DNA from: Motacilla alba alba
Lineage: Eukaryota; Chordata; Aves; Passeriformes; Motacillidae
Reading direction: 5' to 3'
DNA length: 64,000 nt
Assembly (NCBI RefSeq): GCF_015832195.1
Contig: NC_052017.1
Location: 80,353,801-80,417,800, forward strand
The notes under the pieces are model-generated. The model worked only from the letters and a program-made list of their open reading frames with translations, was not told the origin of the DNA and ran no database searches. This document shows positions 1 through 12,668 of this stretch, in pieces. Made by a program: the position numbers and the translations under genes. Numbering within the stretch: the first letter of the stretch is position 1; every line of letters starts with the position of its first letter.

Positions 1-2263
1 CTAAACATCCTGGAAACCTGTGCTTCAGGGGATTTCTGAGCTAGAAATTTCTAATGCTGCTCCTGCAACTGTGTCAAATGGCCACTGGTGGACCAGGAGT
101 CTGTGGATTTGCCAGACCCTTTTGGAACTTGCTTGAACTGCAGATCTCTAGCTCACCTTGTGACTGTGACTTCCATGGTTTAATTATGCCTCATAATTAA
201 AGAGGGAGAAAGACTCGTGATCATTAGAACCCAGCTGCCTCATATCTTCATCAGGTACTTCTAAAGCTATTAGAAAAGCAAACACAAGTGTATGTCCCTT
301 TTCACCTTTTCGGTGCTACAGATAAAGACTGCATACCATTTAAATGGGATGAAAAATTTCATTTGGGGAAGTCTTAATTTTACTAATGACAGTCTCTCAA
401 ATTAAATATACCATAAGAGAAATATTTATTGTGGTGTCTCTCATGTAAAGATAGTCAACAGTACTAATGACCTGTATTTCTCTTAATGGGATTGTTAAGG
501 TGCTCCTACTTTTCATGCTGTTAATGGCCCTCCACCTTTCTGATGGGGAGGTCCTCAGAGAATTCTAACCTGAAACTGCTGATTAACTGTTGATTTCTGT
601 GTGACACCACCTCTAGGTAATATAGAAATGCAGCTGTTTCCTGGGTGATTCAGCTGTCATAACACATATTTTCCAGGAGAAGAATGCAGAAGTCTGGAAG
701 CGTATTGGGCCTTAATTTGCCCCAGTGTCAAACACGGATAACTCCACATTAATGGTGCTCCATTAGCGTTAGAAGGTTTGTTAATGTGGGAGAGGACGAT
801 CAGGACATCTATTTAGAGAACAGCAGTCATTCATAAATTCTGGAACGGCATGTGAACTGCAACACTAACACTGTGACTAAGCAAAAAGAAAAAAAACAAA
901 CTGACACTATTTTAGTGAAATGAAAGGGTAGATAGCTACTGAACCATATTATCATAGTTATGTTATAAATGTGTACTTTATACATGTGTATTTTAATATA
1001 TGTATAATATATATACTATATATTGTTATAGTTCCTATGAGTACAGCCAAATATTCATGATAAAACTGTAAGTCTCTGAGTAGGAGCTGGAAATGTGAGA
1101 TCTGAAAGGGGTGAATGTTTACATTGTGAAGTGCAGCCAAATGCGTGTACAGAGGTCATGGATGCATTGAATTAAGTTTTGGCTTCTAAGTGAAAAATCA
1201 GCATGGATTGCCTGTTAAGGAACATGAAACAACAGGAAATCAAAAGCAGTTCGGTTTCCAAAGTTTAATCTTAATTTTAAGGTAAAGTGGAATAGTCTTA
1301 TATATAAAGTATTATTTCCACATAACTAAGAAAGTGGAAATGTGGTTAAACAGCTCTAGTGGAGAGAAGGTTCTGCAAGCATTGCTGCTATTTTTGTTTT
1401 CTGGGAATGATGAAAACTCACAATTGTTCTCTCATTTATTTGATTGCTGTTTTCTAAAGTTGATATGGAGTACCTAATGTCCTTGTGTGCTATAATTTGT
1501 GGCACACAAGTGGGAAGAACCAAAAAACATAAAACAAAAGGATTGGGTTTTGAGCCTCATGACTTTGCTCTGGAATTCTTGGATGGACTTTTTTTCATTT
1601 GTTTAGCTTTATTTTAGGGATTGCAAACAAAGAGCACTAATGAAGTTACTTAAAATATGGGCAAACACCTTATATATGAGGCCTAAACTGTAAGACAAAA
1701 GTGTATTATACTAGCGCGCATTTAGTCTACTTCATAGATGCACATCTGAGGAAACAGGGAATTTTGGATTGCTAATATATTTAGCTAAAGGTCTTTACAA
1801 AATAATCCTAATAATGCCATAAAAAGAAAATCGGGAGAACGGGAAGGATACAAGGGTCAGCCAGAAACCAAAAACAAAAAAAGAAAAAAAATGCACGAAG
1901 TATCCTGTGGTAGGATAAAAATGTCTCTATTTTAAACACTTATTGAATGGCATGGAGGTACAGCAATCTAGAAAGTTATTGCTTTCTTACATGCTACTTA
2001 TTTTCAGTCTGAAGAGAAAATATTTTTTTCTGTAGTGTACAACCCCTGTGTACTATAGAGCTTTGAAATGACATTTCTACTTCGTTACCTCACCCTGATG
2101 ATGACTTTAAATATGCCTTTTACCCATGGATAAACAGTCTCAAGAATTGCGCCAATGTAGTGTTTAAAAGTGGTTCAACACCAATCTTGAAAAAACAAAG
2201 AAATAGTCTTAAAAAAAAAAAAAAAAAAAAAAGGTGGTTTTTTTTACTAGCTGGATTGTTCAG
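1..2263. other. Intergenic, no gene recognised
   Basis: This AT-rich stretch precedes the GC-rich island in front of CMBL. I see no exon with recognisable protein similarity and no CR1 or LTR signature. It contains an AT dinucleotide-rich patch near 960-1025 and a run of 22 A at 2211-2232. In human the gene on this side of CMBL is MARCHF6, but none of its exons is visible here. Confidence 0.5.
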
Positions 2264-2339
2264 CTAAATCAACATGTTTTCCAAACGCAAAGAAAAAGCC
2301 CTCCGGGGGTGAATACCATTTCGTGTAAGTTCAAAACAG

Positions 2340-2660
2340 GCTCGGTGTTGAGCCATGGCAGCACACCCCTCCCACGGTGGCAGTGACACGACCAGCTTTA
2401 AAGCGAGCGGCCTTCGTCGCTCGGCGAGGCACAAAGATAAAGGCGGGGGCTTATGTAACTCTCTTTTAAAGGAACCTGATCCCTGCGCTCTCCCCTTTCG
2501 TTTTGGGAGCGAGAGCTTTGTTTGGGGATCCAATTCAGCCGCGCTGAGCTCCTGCATCCTGCTTCTACAGCCTCGCACACCTGCAGCGCTAAGGTATCTG
2601 CGGCTTTCTTTGGGTTTTTTTAAAGTCGTGGCTTTTGTTTTTCCCTCAGAAGCGTAGAAG
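2340..2660 (+). promoter_or_regulatory. CMBL: GC-rich island, probable CMBL promoter and non-coding exon 1
   Basis: GC content and CpG frequency rise sharply against AT-rich flanks, with GC boxes near 2440. A good splice donor (AAG followed by GTATCT) has its GT at 2594. CMBL's first coding exon begins only 8 bases before its ATG, directly after an acceptor that ends at 5024, so an upstream untranslated exon is required. This island is the only plausible place for one. The exact transcription start is not visible, and no TATA box stands out. Confidence 0.6.
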
Positions 2661-5032
2661 AAGTGCTTGCGAAGTGTGACTCAGCATGTTCGGGAGACTT
2701 TCATTTTATTTGCAGGCAGAGTGCAAGCTCATTTAAATGCAAGTGGGGGGGTTACTTTCTTCCCTTTCTTTTTTCTTTTTTTTTTTTTTTTTTTTTTTTC
2801 TTTTTGAGATGATGGTTCAGAAACCTGCTATTTTCCTCCAGAGGTGAGGAAGACATCTGAGGAGGAAGACTCGGGAGAGTGCGTTGAAAATGATGGTGCC
2901 ACACAGCAATATCTTCACATTTTTACTAGCTGTAGATTCAAGGATCTGAAAATTAATTCTTGTTTGGTCTTCCAGTGAATTCTCAAGTGCTTGCAGGTGG
3001 AAATGGTGGTACATCAAGGCTGTGGGTTTTCAGATCCTCCTGAAATAATAGGATAATTGATAAATGTAAGAGGGGGAAATTAATTTTTAAGCAATGTTTC
3101 AGTAGCATCTTAGGAATGGAAAGAGATGCCGTTTGTATGTACTACAGCAGGTGCGGAAACACTTAAGTGTCTTGCCTATGCTACAGAGCTTGCAAATGTA
3201 CATGGCTTACAAACCATACAAGCCAATGCTATCCCTCATAGTCTTGCATCTGGAGATGTTTTCATCAGTGAATATATCTACATCTTTACATATTTCATGT
3301 TCCATGTGTTGCTTTACATTTTATCAGATAGTATGAAATGTTTTCAATTAAAGCCTTTGAGGACATACCAGTAAGGACATTGTATTTGTGTTTCTGGAGT
3401 TCTGAAAAATATGTTTCTTTAATATTTAATCCCTGTTTTTCTTCTATTTTCTGATTTAGTCTAATCAAAAGGAAACAGTTTGTGAATGGAAAATTAGTTA
3501 TGAACTTCTTCCTGTTGTATATTTGCACTGTGTTTTGCCTTATATGCTCATTTATTCACTAATTTTCTCCTGGCAAACATAATTTAAATTAGAAGTCCTA
3601 TATGTGAGACCACAACCTGTAGAGAAAACAGGACACTTCTGGGTGTGGCTTATTTAAAAAAAGAAAAGGTAGAATACTTGTATAGACGTGTGCCCAGAGA
3701 TAATACAGCTTTCAAATATGACACAGCTTGTCTTCAATTGATCTGAACTGGTCTGCTAAAATGAAATCTCCTGATATCTGCAGTCTAGCCCTGGTGATAC
3801 TGCTTGGGAGATTCTGAATTTTAAAGTCTGCAAATCCAGAATATATTGGCCTCTAGAATTCTGTCCAAATTTTTTGGCTGCCAAGATGTTTGTTTGCTTT
3901 CCTAAAGCTGTCCCTTTACTGCCACAAATCTTTTAAGTCACACTTGTCCGGGGACAGTTCAGTAATCTGCTTTTTACTATTTCTCTCTGTATTTTTGACA
4001 CAGTCAAGTTTGAAGATCCTTGTTTCATTTGCTAGCAAAGTTTCTATGGCAATACACATGATTTATCTGTAGAGAGCTTGGGTAAAACTTTATCTAAATT
4101 CTTTCCATGTTCTTGAATCATTTGTAGATGCTCTGTGAATATTCAAAGGAGTTATTCAGGTCTGTTCATTCATTTGGTTAACTTAAGCTTCATGGCAGAA
4201 AATCATTAACTAGAGTCCAAGGAGCTACCTACAGGTGTGTTAGATTCTGCTGGTACTTTTTGACCTTTGTGAATTACTTGTTTATTTTCATTTAAGCAAT
4301 AGTTTGAAAAAAATTAACCATACCCTACTCTTATGTTCTTTTTTGGCTCAACTTTAGGAATTTGGTTTTTTATGTTCAGTGCTGATACTTTTTTTTTTTT
4401 TTGGCATCTTTCCTAACTATCCTTCTTCAAAAGTCTGCAACATCTAAGGCTAAATCTGTTTAGAAAAAGGATTTATTGAAACTGAAAATGTCAGCTATGT
4501 AATATTTTAAGTCCCTGGATGAAAATATAATGCTTAATCTATGTGTAGTTGTATCTTTCTGCACAGTAGCTGTTGGTTTTTTCTTTCAAAATGCTGAGTC
4601 TTGTATTAAGCCTTTACTGTCTACTAAAGAAAGCTGTGCATTCCTGACAGGAAATACACATGATGAAGAGTGGAAGGACTGGCTTCATCACTATGTAAAT
4701 AGTTTGTGATGGTTGCCTTGCTGCTTGCTCCTAACTTTATTTTTATTGTAATACTCACTGTAGGGCATGGAAATCCTAGCATGTACCAGGTCCTTGCTGA
4801 AGACTTTATAACATAAGAAACTCTAACAATAAACTTATTTATCTCAAATAACCCAATGGGCTTATTGACTAATGCTTCATTTCAGATCAAACAGTGATGA
4901 GCATGTTCATCCTATTACTGTAATGATTAAAACATTCAATAGCTGATGATACTACTGTCTTCTGACATTTTTTCAGTGTGGCATGCTTTGTATTCACTAT
5001 CAATTAATTTTTATTTTTCCCTAGTATCACAC

Positions 5033-8000
5033 ATGGCCAATGAATCGAGGCCCTGCCCATGTGATATTGGAGACAGGTTTGACTATGGAGGCCGTGGGCA
5101 GGAGGTTCAAGTTGGGCACATCAAGGCGTACGTCTGCAAACCTCCTGCCAGCGCTGACAAAGCTGTCATTGTGATTCACGACATATTTGGGTGGCAACTC
5201 CCGAACACCAGATACATAGCTGATATGCTAACAACTAATGGATACATGTAAGAAATGTTACTGTTTTCAAAGTGTCTTTTTAATAAGAAAGTTTGTTGAA
5301 CCAACTGTCCCCTTTTTTCATATAAACTATACAAACACAAATAATTTCACAGTCTTTCTTTACGCCTTTCTCCAAGGAGCTTTCTGCTAAAACAGTGAAA
5401 GAAATCTAAAATAATTGAGTAGTCTTACCATAATGAGTTAGTAGGTAAGCACAGAAGAAGAGGGGAGAAACAGAAAATTTTCTTATTCTGCATGTTTCAT
5501 CGTCTGTGATCCTGTAGCAGCCTGCTTCCTCCCTTCCTCTTTGTGACTTGGCTGTTATGGTTAAAATTCCGAAGAAGCTGAAGATCTTTCTAGGAAGGGA
5601 AAGTGTACTAGCTTGTGCCAAGTAGAGAAACAAATTCTCAAATACATGAAAAGCATTTTGAGTATCCTCTTTCCTGTATTACTGGGTTAGTGCTCCTTTC
5701 AGGCTAAACATATGTACCATGTAAATTGTAGTTTCTTTGGTTTGGTTTTGAATTTCTTTTTTAAGTTTGGTAGGAAACCACCAAGGATTTTCAGTTACAG
5801 TTAACTGTTTATCAAATTAAGTAATGAATTTCAACAGGGTAAAATGTAACTGGAAATTATATGAAGTCTCTTTATTAGATGTAGAAAATTATTGAGGATT
5901 GCTGGTATACTGCTTTGGTGTGGGTTAAGTACTAGGTATTTAGCAAAAGAATTTGTTGTGTGGTACATATGGCCCTCCCTTTAATCCCTTTCCAGTATTA
6001 TTTCATGGACATAAAATATTCTCATTTTTCTTGCAGAGCCATCTGCCCAGATTTTTTTGTGGGACAAGAAGCTTGGAAACCTTCTAATGACTGGGCATCT
6101 TTTGAAGACTGGGTGAAAACACGAGATGCTGGCAAAATAGACAAGTACAGCCATTGTTCCTCGTCCACCGAGGGGACACCCGTATTTCATAGGAATTTTT
6201 GCCTCAGTAAAAATGTAAAATTAGATCCTAAATTATTAGTGGGTCAAATATAGCTGGATGTCCACAAATAAAAAGTTCATGCTGCCCATGGGACAAGCTC
6301 ATGGTTATGTGAGGGGTGCTTTACAGATAAAAGTAGACATTTGAAGCATAAAAGTTCCCAGTGTTTGTCTGTACAGAAAGTAGAAGCAAAATGAATGAAT
6401 GGAAAGGAAAGAGCCAGCAAAGGCTGGAAAATGCAGCTCACTCTGCCGCTTGGATCCCTCAGGAAGGTGCAAATTCCATGGATTTTAGATAGGGTGCAAA
6501 TGCAAACACTATGTAACAAGGGAACATTTCTTCTACTCCCCATCAGATTACAGCTAATTCAAGCATACTGCTTTCCCACTTTTCTGTATTTTTCCCATTT
6601 TTATCTGCCTCAGACCTTGATTGCATAAAGTAACTGCTGATTTAGAAAAAACAATTGGAAATTTGCTTCCACAATTTTATAAAATATTTGTCATCCTTGT
6701 GAGAGATGTTTTGCATGTAAGTCACATTTGGGATAACAGGATGCTCTTGACTGGCTGTGGGTCTCAAAATTTTATTTGTGTTAGCCTATATGATAACTAC
6801 TGCTATTTCTGAAATTAATTGGACTGCTGTTCATAGAATCACCTCATGTCCTAGTAACAATGATCTAGGAAGATTGATTTTCTTCTTTGTCTTCTCCCCT
6901 GGAGTTTGTCTTGTATTTTAGAAATGAATAATAATAAAGTAGTGTCATGGGTTGACCCCAGCCAGCAATCAACAACTTGGACTATCACTCAGTTGCTCCC
7001 ATGAGAGGAATAGGGGAGACAATAAGGGAAACAAAGCAAGAAAACTCATGGGTTGAGATAAAGACGATTTGATAAAACCAGGAGTGATGCAGAGACAGTC
7101 ACTTTGTCCCAGAAGCAGATTGATGCCCACCCAGACTTTGAGCAGCAGCCACCAAAGAGGCCAGAGAAACAGGCTAGAGCCTTAATTCACTTTCATTTGC
7201 ATGTCTCAGAGAAGTTGATGTCGTCCTCAAGTATCTAAAGGAGCAATGTGGTGCGAAGAAGATTGGTGTCATTGGGTTTTGCTGGGGTGGAGCGGCAGTG
7301 CAACACCTGATGCTGAAAAATCCCCATTTAAAGACCGGAGTGTCCCTCTATGGTAAGCCTGAAATACCTGATGCATTCTGAGCAGAATACCAGTGCAGGA
7401 AGCTATTCTTTAGGCTATTGCTGTAACAAAATTCAGTGTGACTTCTAGTGGAACAAGGTGATTTTACTATAAATAATCTGTAAGTGATTTGATTTTGCAC
7501 ACTCACATTTTTACACTCAAATGTACCCAGCAAAATCTATGTATTTAAAGAGTGGCATGACAAGGATCACATCTGTGAACATAGTGCCAAATGCCAAGGG
7601 CTCACTCATTTTGTGGTGATGACAAAAGGGCTTCTAGGCACATCTTTTGCATCTTTCAGACAGTAGTCCCTCATTACTAATAGGACCCATTTTTAGCTCT
7701 CTGTTTTAACCCTGTAGTCTCACACATTACTCAGTGCATTTATGCTGCCTTTGATATTTTTCTTATTAACCTCTGTACTTCCACAGAACCCAGACCAACT
7801 TATATTAATTAGAGGTGAAAGCAAATTGAAGATATTTTTCAGAAAGATTATTGGGATTGTTTTGCTGCACTGATATGCTGATCAGTTGAGTCCATTCAAC
7901 AGTGTTACTTGCTAATATTTTACTTTTTTGTTGTAATAATCTCAGGAATTAAAAGAGTAGCCAGGGTGGCAGCTGGTTAGTTCTACTGTAACTTTTATTT

Positions 8001-9743
8001 AAATCCTTTTGAATAGTCAAAATTACAATGTCAATTTGTTATGAAATCATATCAGTGTAAATATATGTACACTGATATGGTAACCATCTATGTGGAATGA
8101 TGAATAGTAACAATTATCTTAAAAATGGCCTTCCCAAGCCAGAGATGAGCAGTTCCAAAGTGTCCATCTCTCACAGAACCCTGTCTCTGACAGTGGTCAG
8201 AAACAGTTGCTCAAAGCAACCCACAAAAACGGGCAAGTGTAACAATTCTTTCCTGATTTTTTTCCCCGTAGAACTGATCTCTGGTCTATTTTTCATACAG
8301 CTGATGTTACTTTTAATGGCATTGCAAACATTCCACAACAAAAGGGGCTTTTAAGCAAAGTGTGTTTAATTCCATTACAAATGGATCAGCTGTAACTGAT
8401 GAAAATGTCTCGAAGCTTCACTGTACAGATTTTGTAGTGTTTTAGCTACTTTAGGTAGCATAACTTATTGTATGTATGTTTTCTTCTTCCATAGGAGTGA
8501 TCAGCCGTTTTGAGGACAAACATAGTTTGCTGCATCCTACCTTCTTCATTTTTGGTGAGAAGGATAATATTATTCCGTTGGAGCAGGTGAGTTTCCCATC
8601 ACAGATATATGTCTTTTTAATGCTTTTCATGCTTGTTTTGTAATTTGTTTTTTAATGAACACAAAGTAGAAAACTAGTTTGTACTTTTCTTTCTCTTTCA
8701 CTAACTCTTACAGTACTTCTACACAAATTTTTATTGTTTATCTGCAAATCAGAAAGTTTTACCATGACACTAAAAGCATTTTCTGTTTGAAAATTTGGGT
8801 GATTTTCATCAGTTCCTAGGAAAAGAGCAAGAATCCAAAGAAAAACTTCTGACAAGTTTAAGATAGGAGACCCTTTTTAGTGATACCAATGGTCCATAAA
8901 ATCTACCTGTTCCAATGGAATCACTTGTTGTAGGAGAATTAAAAAGATCCTGTGGCTATCCTTTTCCTTTTCCCCTGTCCTGAAGAGATTCTCCTTTCTG
9001 TCACTCTGTCAACAGTCTTTCTCTGGAGCCTGAGTGGAGAATGGTTGGAGAACGATGATTATCTGCCAAGGGGATCAAAAGGAAGCATGTTTTTATTGAG
9101 TGATGTTGGCTTTGACTTCTAGCAAAAATTCCAGTCACTTTGAACTGCTGATTTTGACTCTGCCTCTCCTCCCTCAACTTCTAATTCAAATTCTTGCCCC
9201 AGTTTTTTTAATGTGTGGTCTATCAGCAGCAACTCATACAGTGTTCACTATGTGATAACCTTCTCATGATGCTGAGCAGTAGATTGTTTATCTTTACAGG
9301 TATTAATAGTAATTAATGTAATCTTTTTTTACATTTTATGCAGTCTCATGCTGGTATTTTACTGGGGAAAAAAAGCCTAGTTAAATAAAGCAAGTGCAGT
9401 AACAGAATGCATTTAGGTATAAAAGTAGTAGAAGAGAAAACAGTGGCAAGGATAAATTATGTCTGTCTTTCAGAAAAGTAAAAAAGTGAGGACAGTTTTG
9501 GGACTGTAAATATAGAATGTGTTAACTTTGTACCCAGCCAACATAGAATATTCTGTGTTACAGGTCACCTTGCTGGAGCAGAAGCTTAAACAAAACTGTA
9601 AAGTTGATTATGAAGTTAAAATTTACCCTGGACAGACACATGGGTTTGTGCATCGCAAAAGAGAAGATATCAATCCTCAAGATAAACCTTACATTGAGGA
9701 AGGTAGAAAGGATATGATCAACTGGCTGAATAAATATCTTTAG
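5033..9743 (+). CDS. CMBL: Carboxymethylenebutenolidase homolog (dienelactone hydrolase family), complete
   Basis: CMBL is a cytosolic alpha/beta hydrolase of the dienelactone hydrolase family. In mammals it cleaves cyclic esters and activates ester prodrugs in liver and gut. Coding exons are 5033-5247, 6037-6144, 7210-7352, 8495-8586 and 9564-9743. All junctions are GT-AG, the phases agree, and the total is 738 nt or 245 residues, the same length as human CMBL. The nucleophile Cys132 sits in the motif GFCWGG, the acid Asp179 in FGEKDN, and the histidine His212 in [10 protein letters not shown], so the triad is intact. The start is the ATG 8 bases after the acceptor at 5024 and matches the family N-terminus MANE. 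A short AATAAA follows the stop at 9758-9763. The SBK kinase gene and repeats follow downstream. An LTR fragment almost touches the exon 3 acceptor. Identification is certain from the sequence. Confidence 0.97.
6945..7185. mobile_element. LTR fragment (endogenous retrovirus type) in CMBL intron 2
   Basis: The segment opens with TGTCATGGGTTGACCCCAGC and later contains the phrase ACTCATGGGTTGAGATAAAG. This layout is familiar from ERV LTRs spread through neoavian genomes. No retroviral coding sequence is present. It ends about 25-35 bases before the acceptor of CMBL exon 3 (exon starts 7210). The family assignment is from memory of the consensus style and was not checked by search. Confidence 0.65.
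8049..8078. repeat. Perfect 11-bp inverted repeat in CMBL intron 3
   Basis: The arms 8049-8059 and 8068-8078 (ATATCAGTGTA and its exact complement) enclose an 8-base AT-rich loop. The stem is too short for a microRNA precursor. Confidence 0.85.
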
Positions 9744-9757
9744 GTTAAATTAATGTC

Positions 9758-9763
9758 AATAAA
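9758..9763 (+). terminator. CMBL: Poly(A) signal AATAAA for CMBL
   Basis: A canonical AATAAA lies 15 bases after the CMBL stop codon. Its closeness would give a very short 3' UTR. An ATTAAA about 280 bases further on, near 10043, is a possible alternative. Confidence 0.55.
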
Positions 9764-9829
9764 CAAAATCAGTTGTTGTGGGAAATCAGAAAATAATACA
9801 GACTACATTGCTTAAAATGTTCTTACAAC

Positions 9830-12093
9830 CATAAAAATATTTTGTAAAACTGTTCTGCAATAACACTACTTACTTGCACTTACCTTCTAAGTAGGGACTT
9901 AGAAATGCTTTTTCAAATGCTGAAAGCTATAAATGTAAAGAAGGTTTTTAACACTGGTCTTGTATATCTTAAAATTATTAGAATTTCATGTGGCATATTT
10001 TCTGTAACCTGAAAATTTAATTTTTTTATATCAATGTCAACATGATTAAAAACCTTTGAAACTCTGCCCATGCTTGAGAAGTTATCTCCTTAAAGCTGTA
10101 TTTAGCATTGTTTAGCTGTGAGATTTTTCAGCTCCAAGATTTTAGGTAAATATTGTTTACCTAAACTATGTTAGGTATATTATTATTATTATTATTATTT
10201 AGTTCTGGGCTGGAAGACTGGGAGATTTTCTTTGAAACAGAATATCCTCTTCAGAATTCATGAAAAGAGAGCTAGAAAAGGGAAGGGGAAAGACAATGGA
10301 AAGAAATGTATGTGAACAGAAAGGGTGCTGCAAAAAGTTGGGAACCATGACTAAAGTGAAGAGATTAGAGGAAATCACATCATTTCACAATTATCTTGAT
10401 GCAAATCCTTCATCTCTCGTGGTTTCAGGCAGGTGCCCTACCTACTGAACCTAACTCAGAGTTTGATCTAAACCAACCTCCAATGTTACCTCCTCACCTC
10501 CACAAATCATTCCTTTATCATCAGGTTTCTCTCTGCTGTGGTTTAATTGGGTATTGTTATTGGTAAAGTACAGCCCATTCCTAGTGATTGGGGGAACATT
10601 ACCTTGTTTCAGCTCCTTTGGACTCTCCCAGTGTAATTCCCAAAAACCGTTTGGTGAGGTCTTGCCTGTATACGTGATGCTGAGGGAATAGATGTGGCTA
10701 AAATATTGTACTGAACATTGCCCAGTTTCCCCTCAGGGAAATATGTTTGAGACCAGGGAGCTTTCAAGGAATATTGCCTTTCTAGTTGCAGCCCCTCCAT
10801 GGTTTCCATTACCCCACAACATTTTTTCTTTTTGAGTTTGCTGCTGCCAGCCATGCCTGAAAGCTCCTTCAGGAAGTCGTGTTCTCTCTGGCTCTTTCCT
10901 AGCTAGGGACCTAAGTAATCTGTGGTGGAGTTGTAGCTGCATGTCTGTCTGAACTCCACAATGTCTCTTCGGAGTCTCCCACCATGTGGGTCCCACCTTG
11001 GGTCCCAAATCCCTAGCAGTTCTTTAACCATCCCTCCATTTCAACCCCCTTCTTCAAATCACTCCTTCCTTCCTGCAATGCGCTTTGTATGTCCCATGAG
11101 AAAGTAGTTCTCTCTGCAGCACACTGGTTGATCTTAAAGAAAATGTCCTATCTTTCAAAAAGATTTCATGCAAACTTCTGAGGCAAAAATGCAAAATCTT
11201 CCTTGGCTCCTTGGTTCATGCCCTTGGTCAGTGATTATTGCTCTTCTGTGGTTTGGATGCTGCACATTGTGTTTCCGTCTCCTTGCTCAATGATTTCCAG
11301 AGAGATGAGCCTTCAGTTCTTACTGGGTCCAGCCACTGCAGGGAAAACCTCTTCAGGTCCACAGGGCATTGTTGCCATCAGTCATGCTGGAAGAAATAGT
11401 CCCTCCACACTGGAGAAATTCCATGATGCCTCCCCTGATCCTGCCCTTGTGCTCAATCTGTGCAGACCCCCACTGACTTATCAACAGAGGGAAGGGCCAG
11501 ACAGGGACTTCTGTGCTTCCTGCCCATCCTGGCATGGGTCTGTTCTCAGCAGGTAGAAGAGGAACAGTTTCCCAGGAGAGAACTGCAGACACCTCCATGC
11601 ACTGGCGTGGGCACACCTGAGGTGTGTGCCTGCCCAGCTCTATGGAATGGGAACATATGGATGCACAAACCACAAAGGTAGGTTTGTGGTTCAGGTAATC
11701 TGTAAAGTGTAAATTCAATCCCCAGCTCTGGATTCATGCCCAGTTTATCAGGGTTGCTATGAGAACAGAGATGAGAAAACTAAACTCTCCACAACTATTT
11801 TCTCATATGGATTTTAAATAAAAGAGCCTTGGTTTCTCTGAAGGTGATGACTTGGTTGGCAAAACTGTCCAGCTTGGTTTTTTATGTGAATGAACAGATG
11901 TCTTAGGGAATAGGGTGAAGTGTTGCCAAATTTTCCCTGAGATGGGGAAAGACTGTAAAACTGAGGAGTATTTTGCCAAAATGAATTTTCCTTGGAGAAT
12001 TCAGAGTCTCTTGCTGTAGGACAGGTGTTACATTTTATTATGTATTTGTTTTTATAGGAAAAAAACAAAACCAGGTGCATTACAAAATGTCAT
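9830..12093. other. Intergenic, unassigned
   Basis: The region holds an (ATT)n microsatellite at about 10179-10200. Between 10250 and 12090 several open frames of about 60-120 codons lie on both strands, but none has family resemblance or a consistent set of splice sites. I see no gene that can be supported. Confidence 0.4.
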
Positions 12094-12668
12094 TGCCAGC
12101 AGGTCAAGGGAGGTTATCCCACTCCTCTATTCAGTTCTGGTGAGACCACATCTGGAATGCTGTGTCCAGTTCTGGACTCCTCTGTACAAGAGAGACATGA
12201 AGCTCCCGGAGCAGGTCCAGAGGAGGGCAGCAAAGATGAAGAGGGGACTGGAACATCTCTCTTACAAGGAGAGGCTGGGACACCTGGGCCTGTTCAGCCT
12301 CAAGAAGAGATGACTGAGAGAGGACCTCATCAGTGTCTATAAGTATCTGAAGGGAAGGAGTCAAGTGGACAGAGCCAGGCTCTTCTTGGTATTGCCAAGC
12401 AATAGGACAAGAGGCAATGGGCAGAAAGTGATGCATGGGAAGTTCCACCTAAATATGGAGAAGAACCTCTTTACTGTGCATGTGACCATGGACTGGAGCA
12501 AATTGCCCTGAGCAGCTGTGGAGTTTCCCTCACTGAAGGTTTTCCAGGACTGTCTGGATGCAATCCTGTGTAATGAGCTCTAGGATGACTCTGCTTGAGC
12601 AAGGAGGTTGGACCAGATGACCCACTGTGGTCTCTTCCAAACTCAGCAATGATGTTGTGATTCTGTAA
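12094..12668 (+). mobile_element. CR1 LINE, 5'-truncated 3' end
   Basis: Typical CR1 3' sequence: 'ttctggtgagaccacatctg', 'gagaggctgggacacctggg', 'ggttggaccagatgaccc' and a terminal ATTCTGT tail at the right end. Orientation is sense on the plus strand. Its reading frame is interrupted. Confidence 0.9.

Noticed and set aside
11203..11718. Overlapping 117- and 121-codon frames on opposite strands
   Set aside because: Same reasons: unsupported, and mutual shadows.
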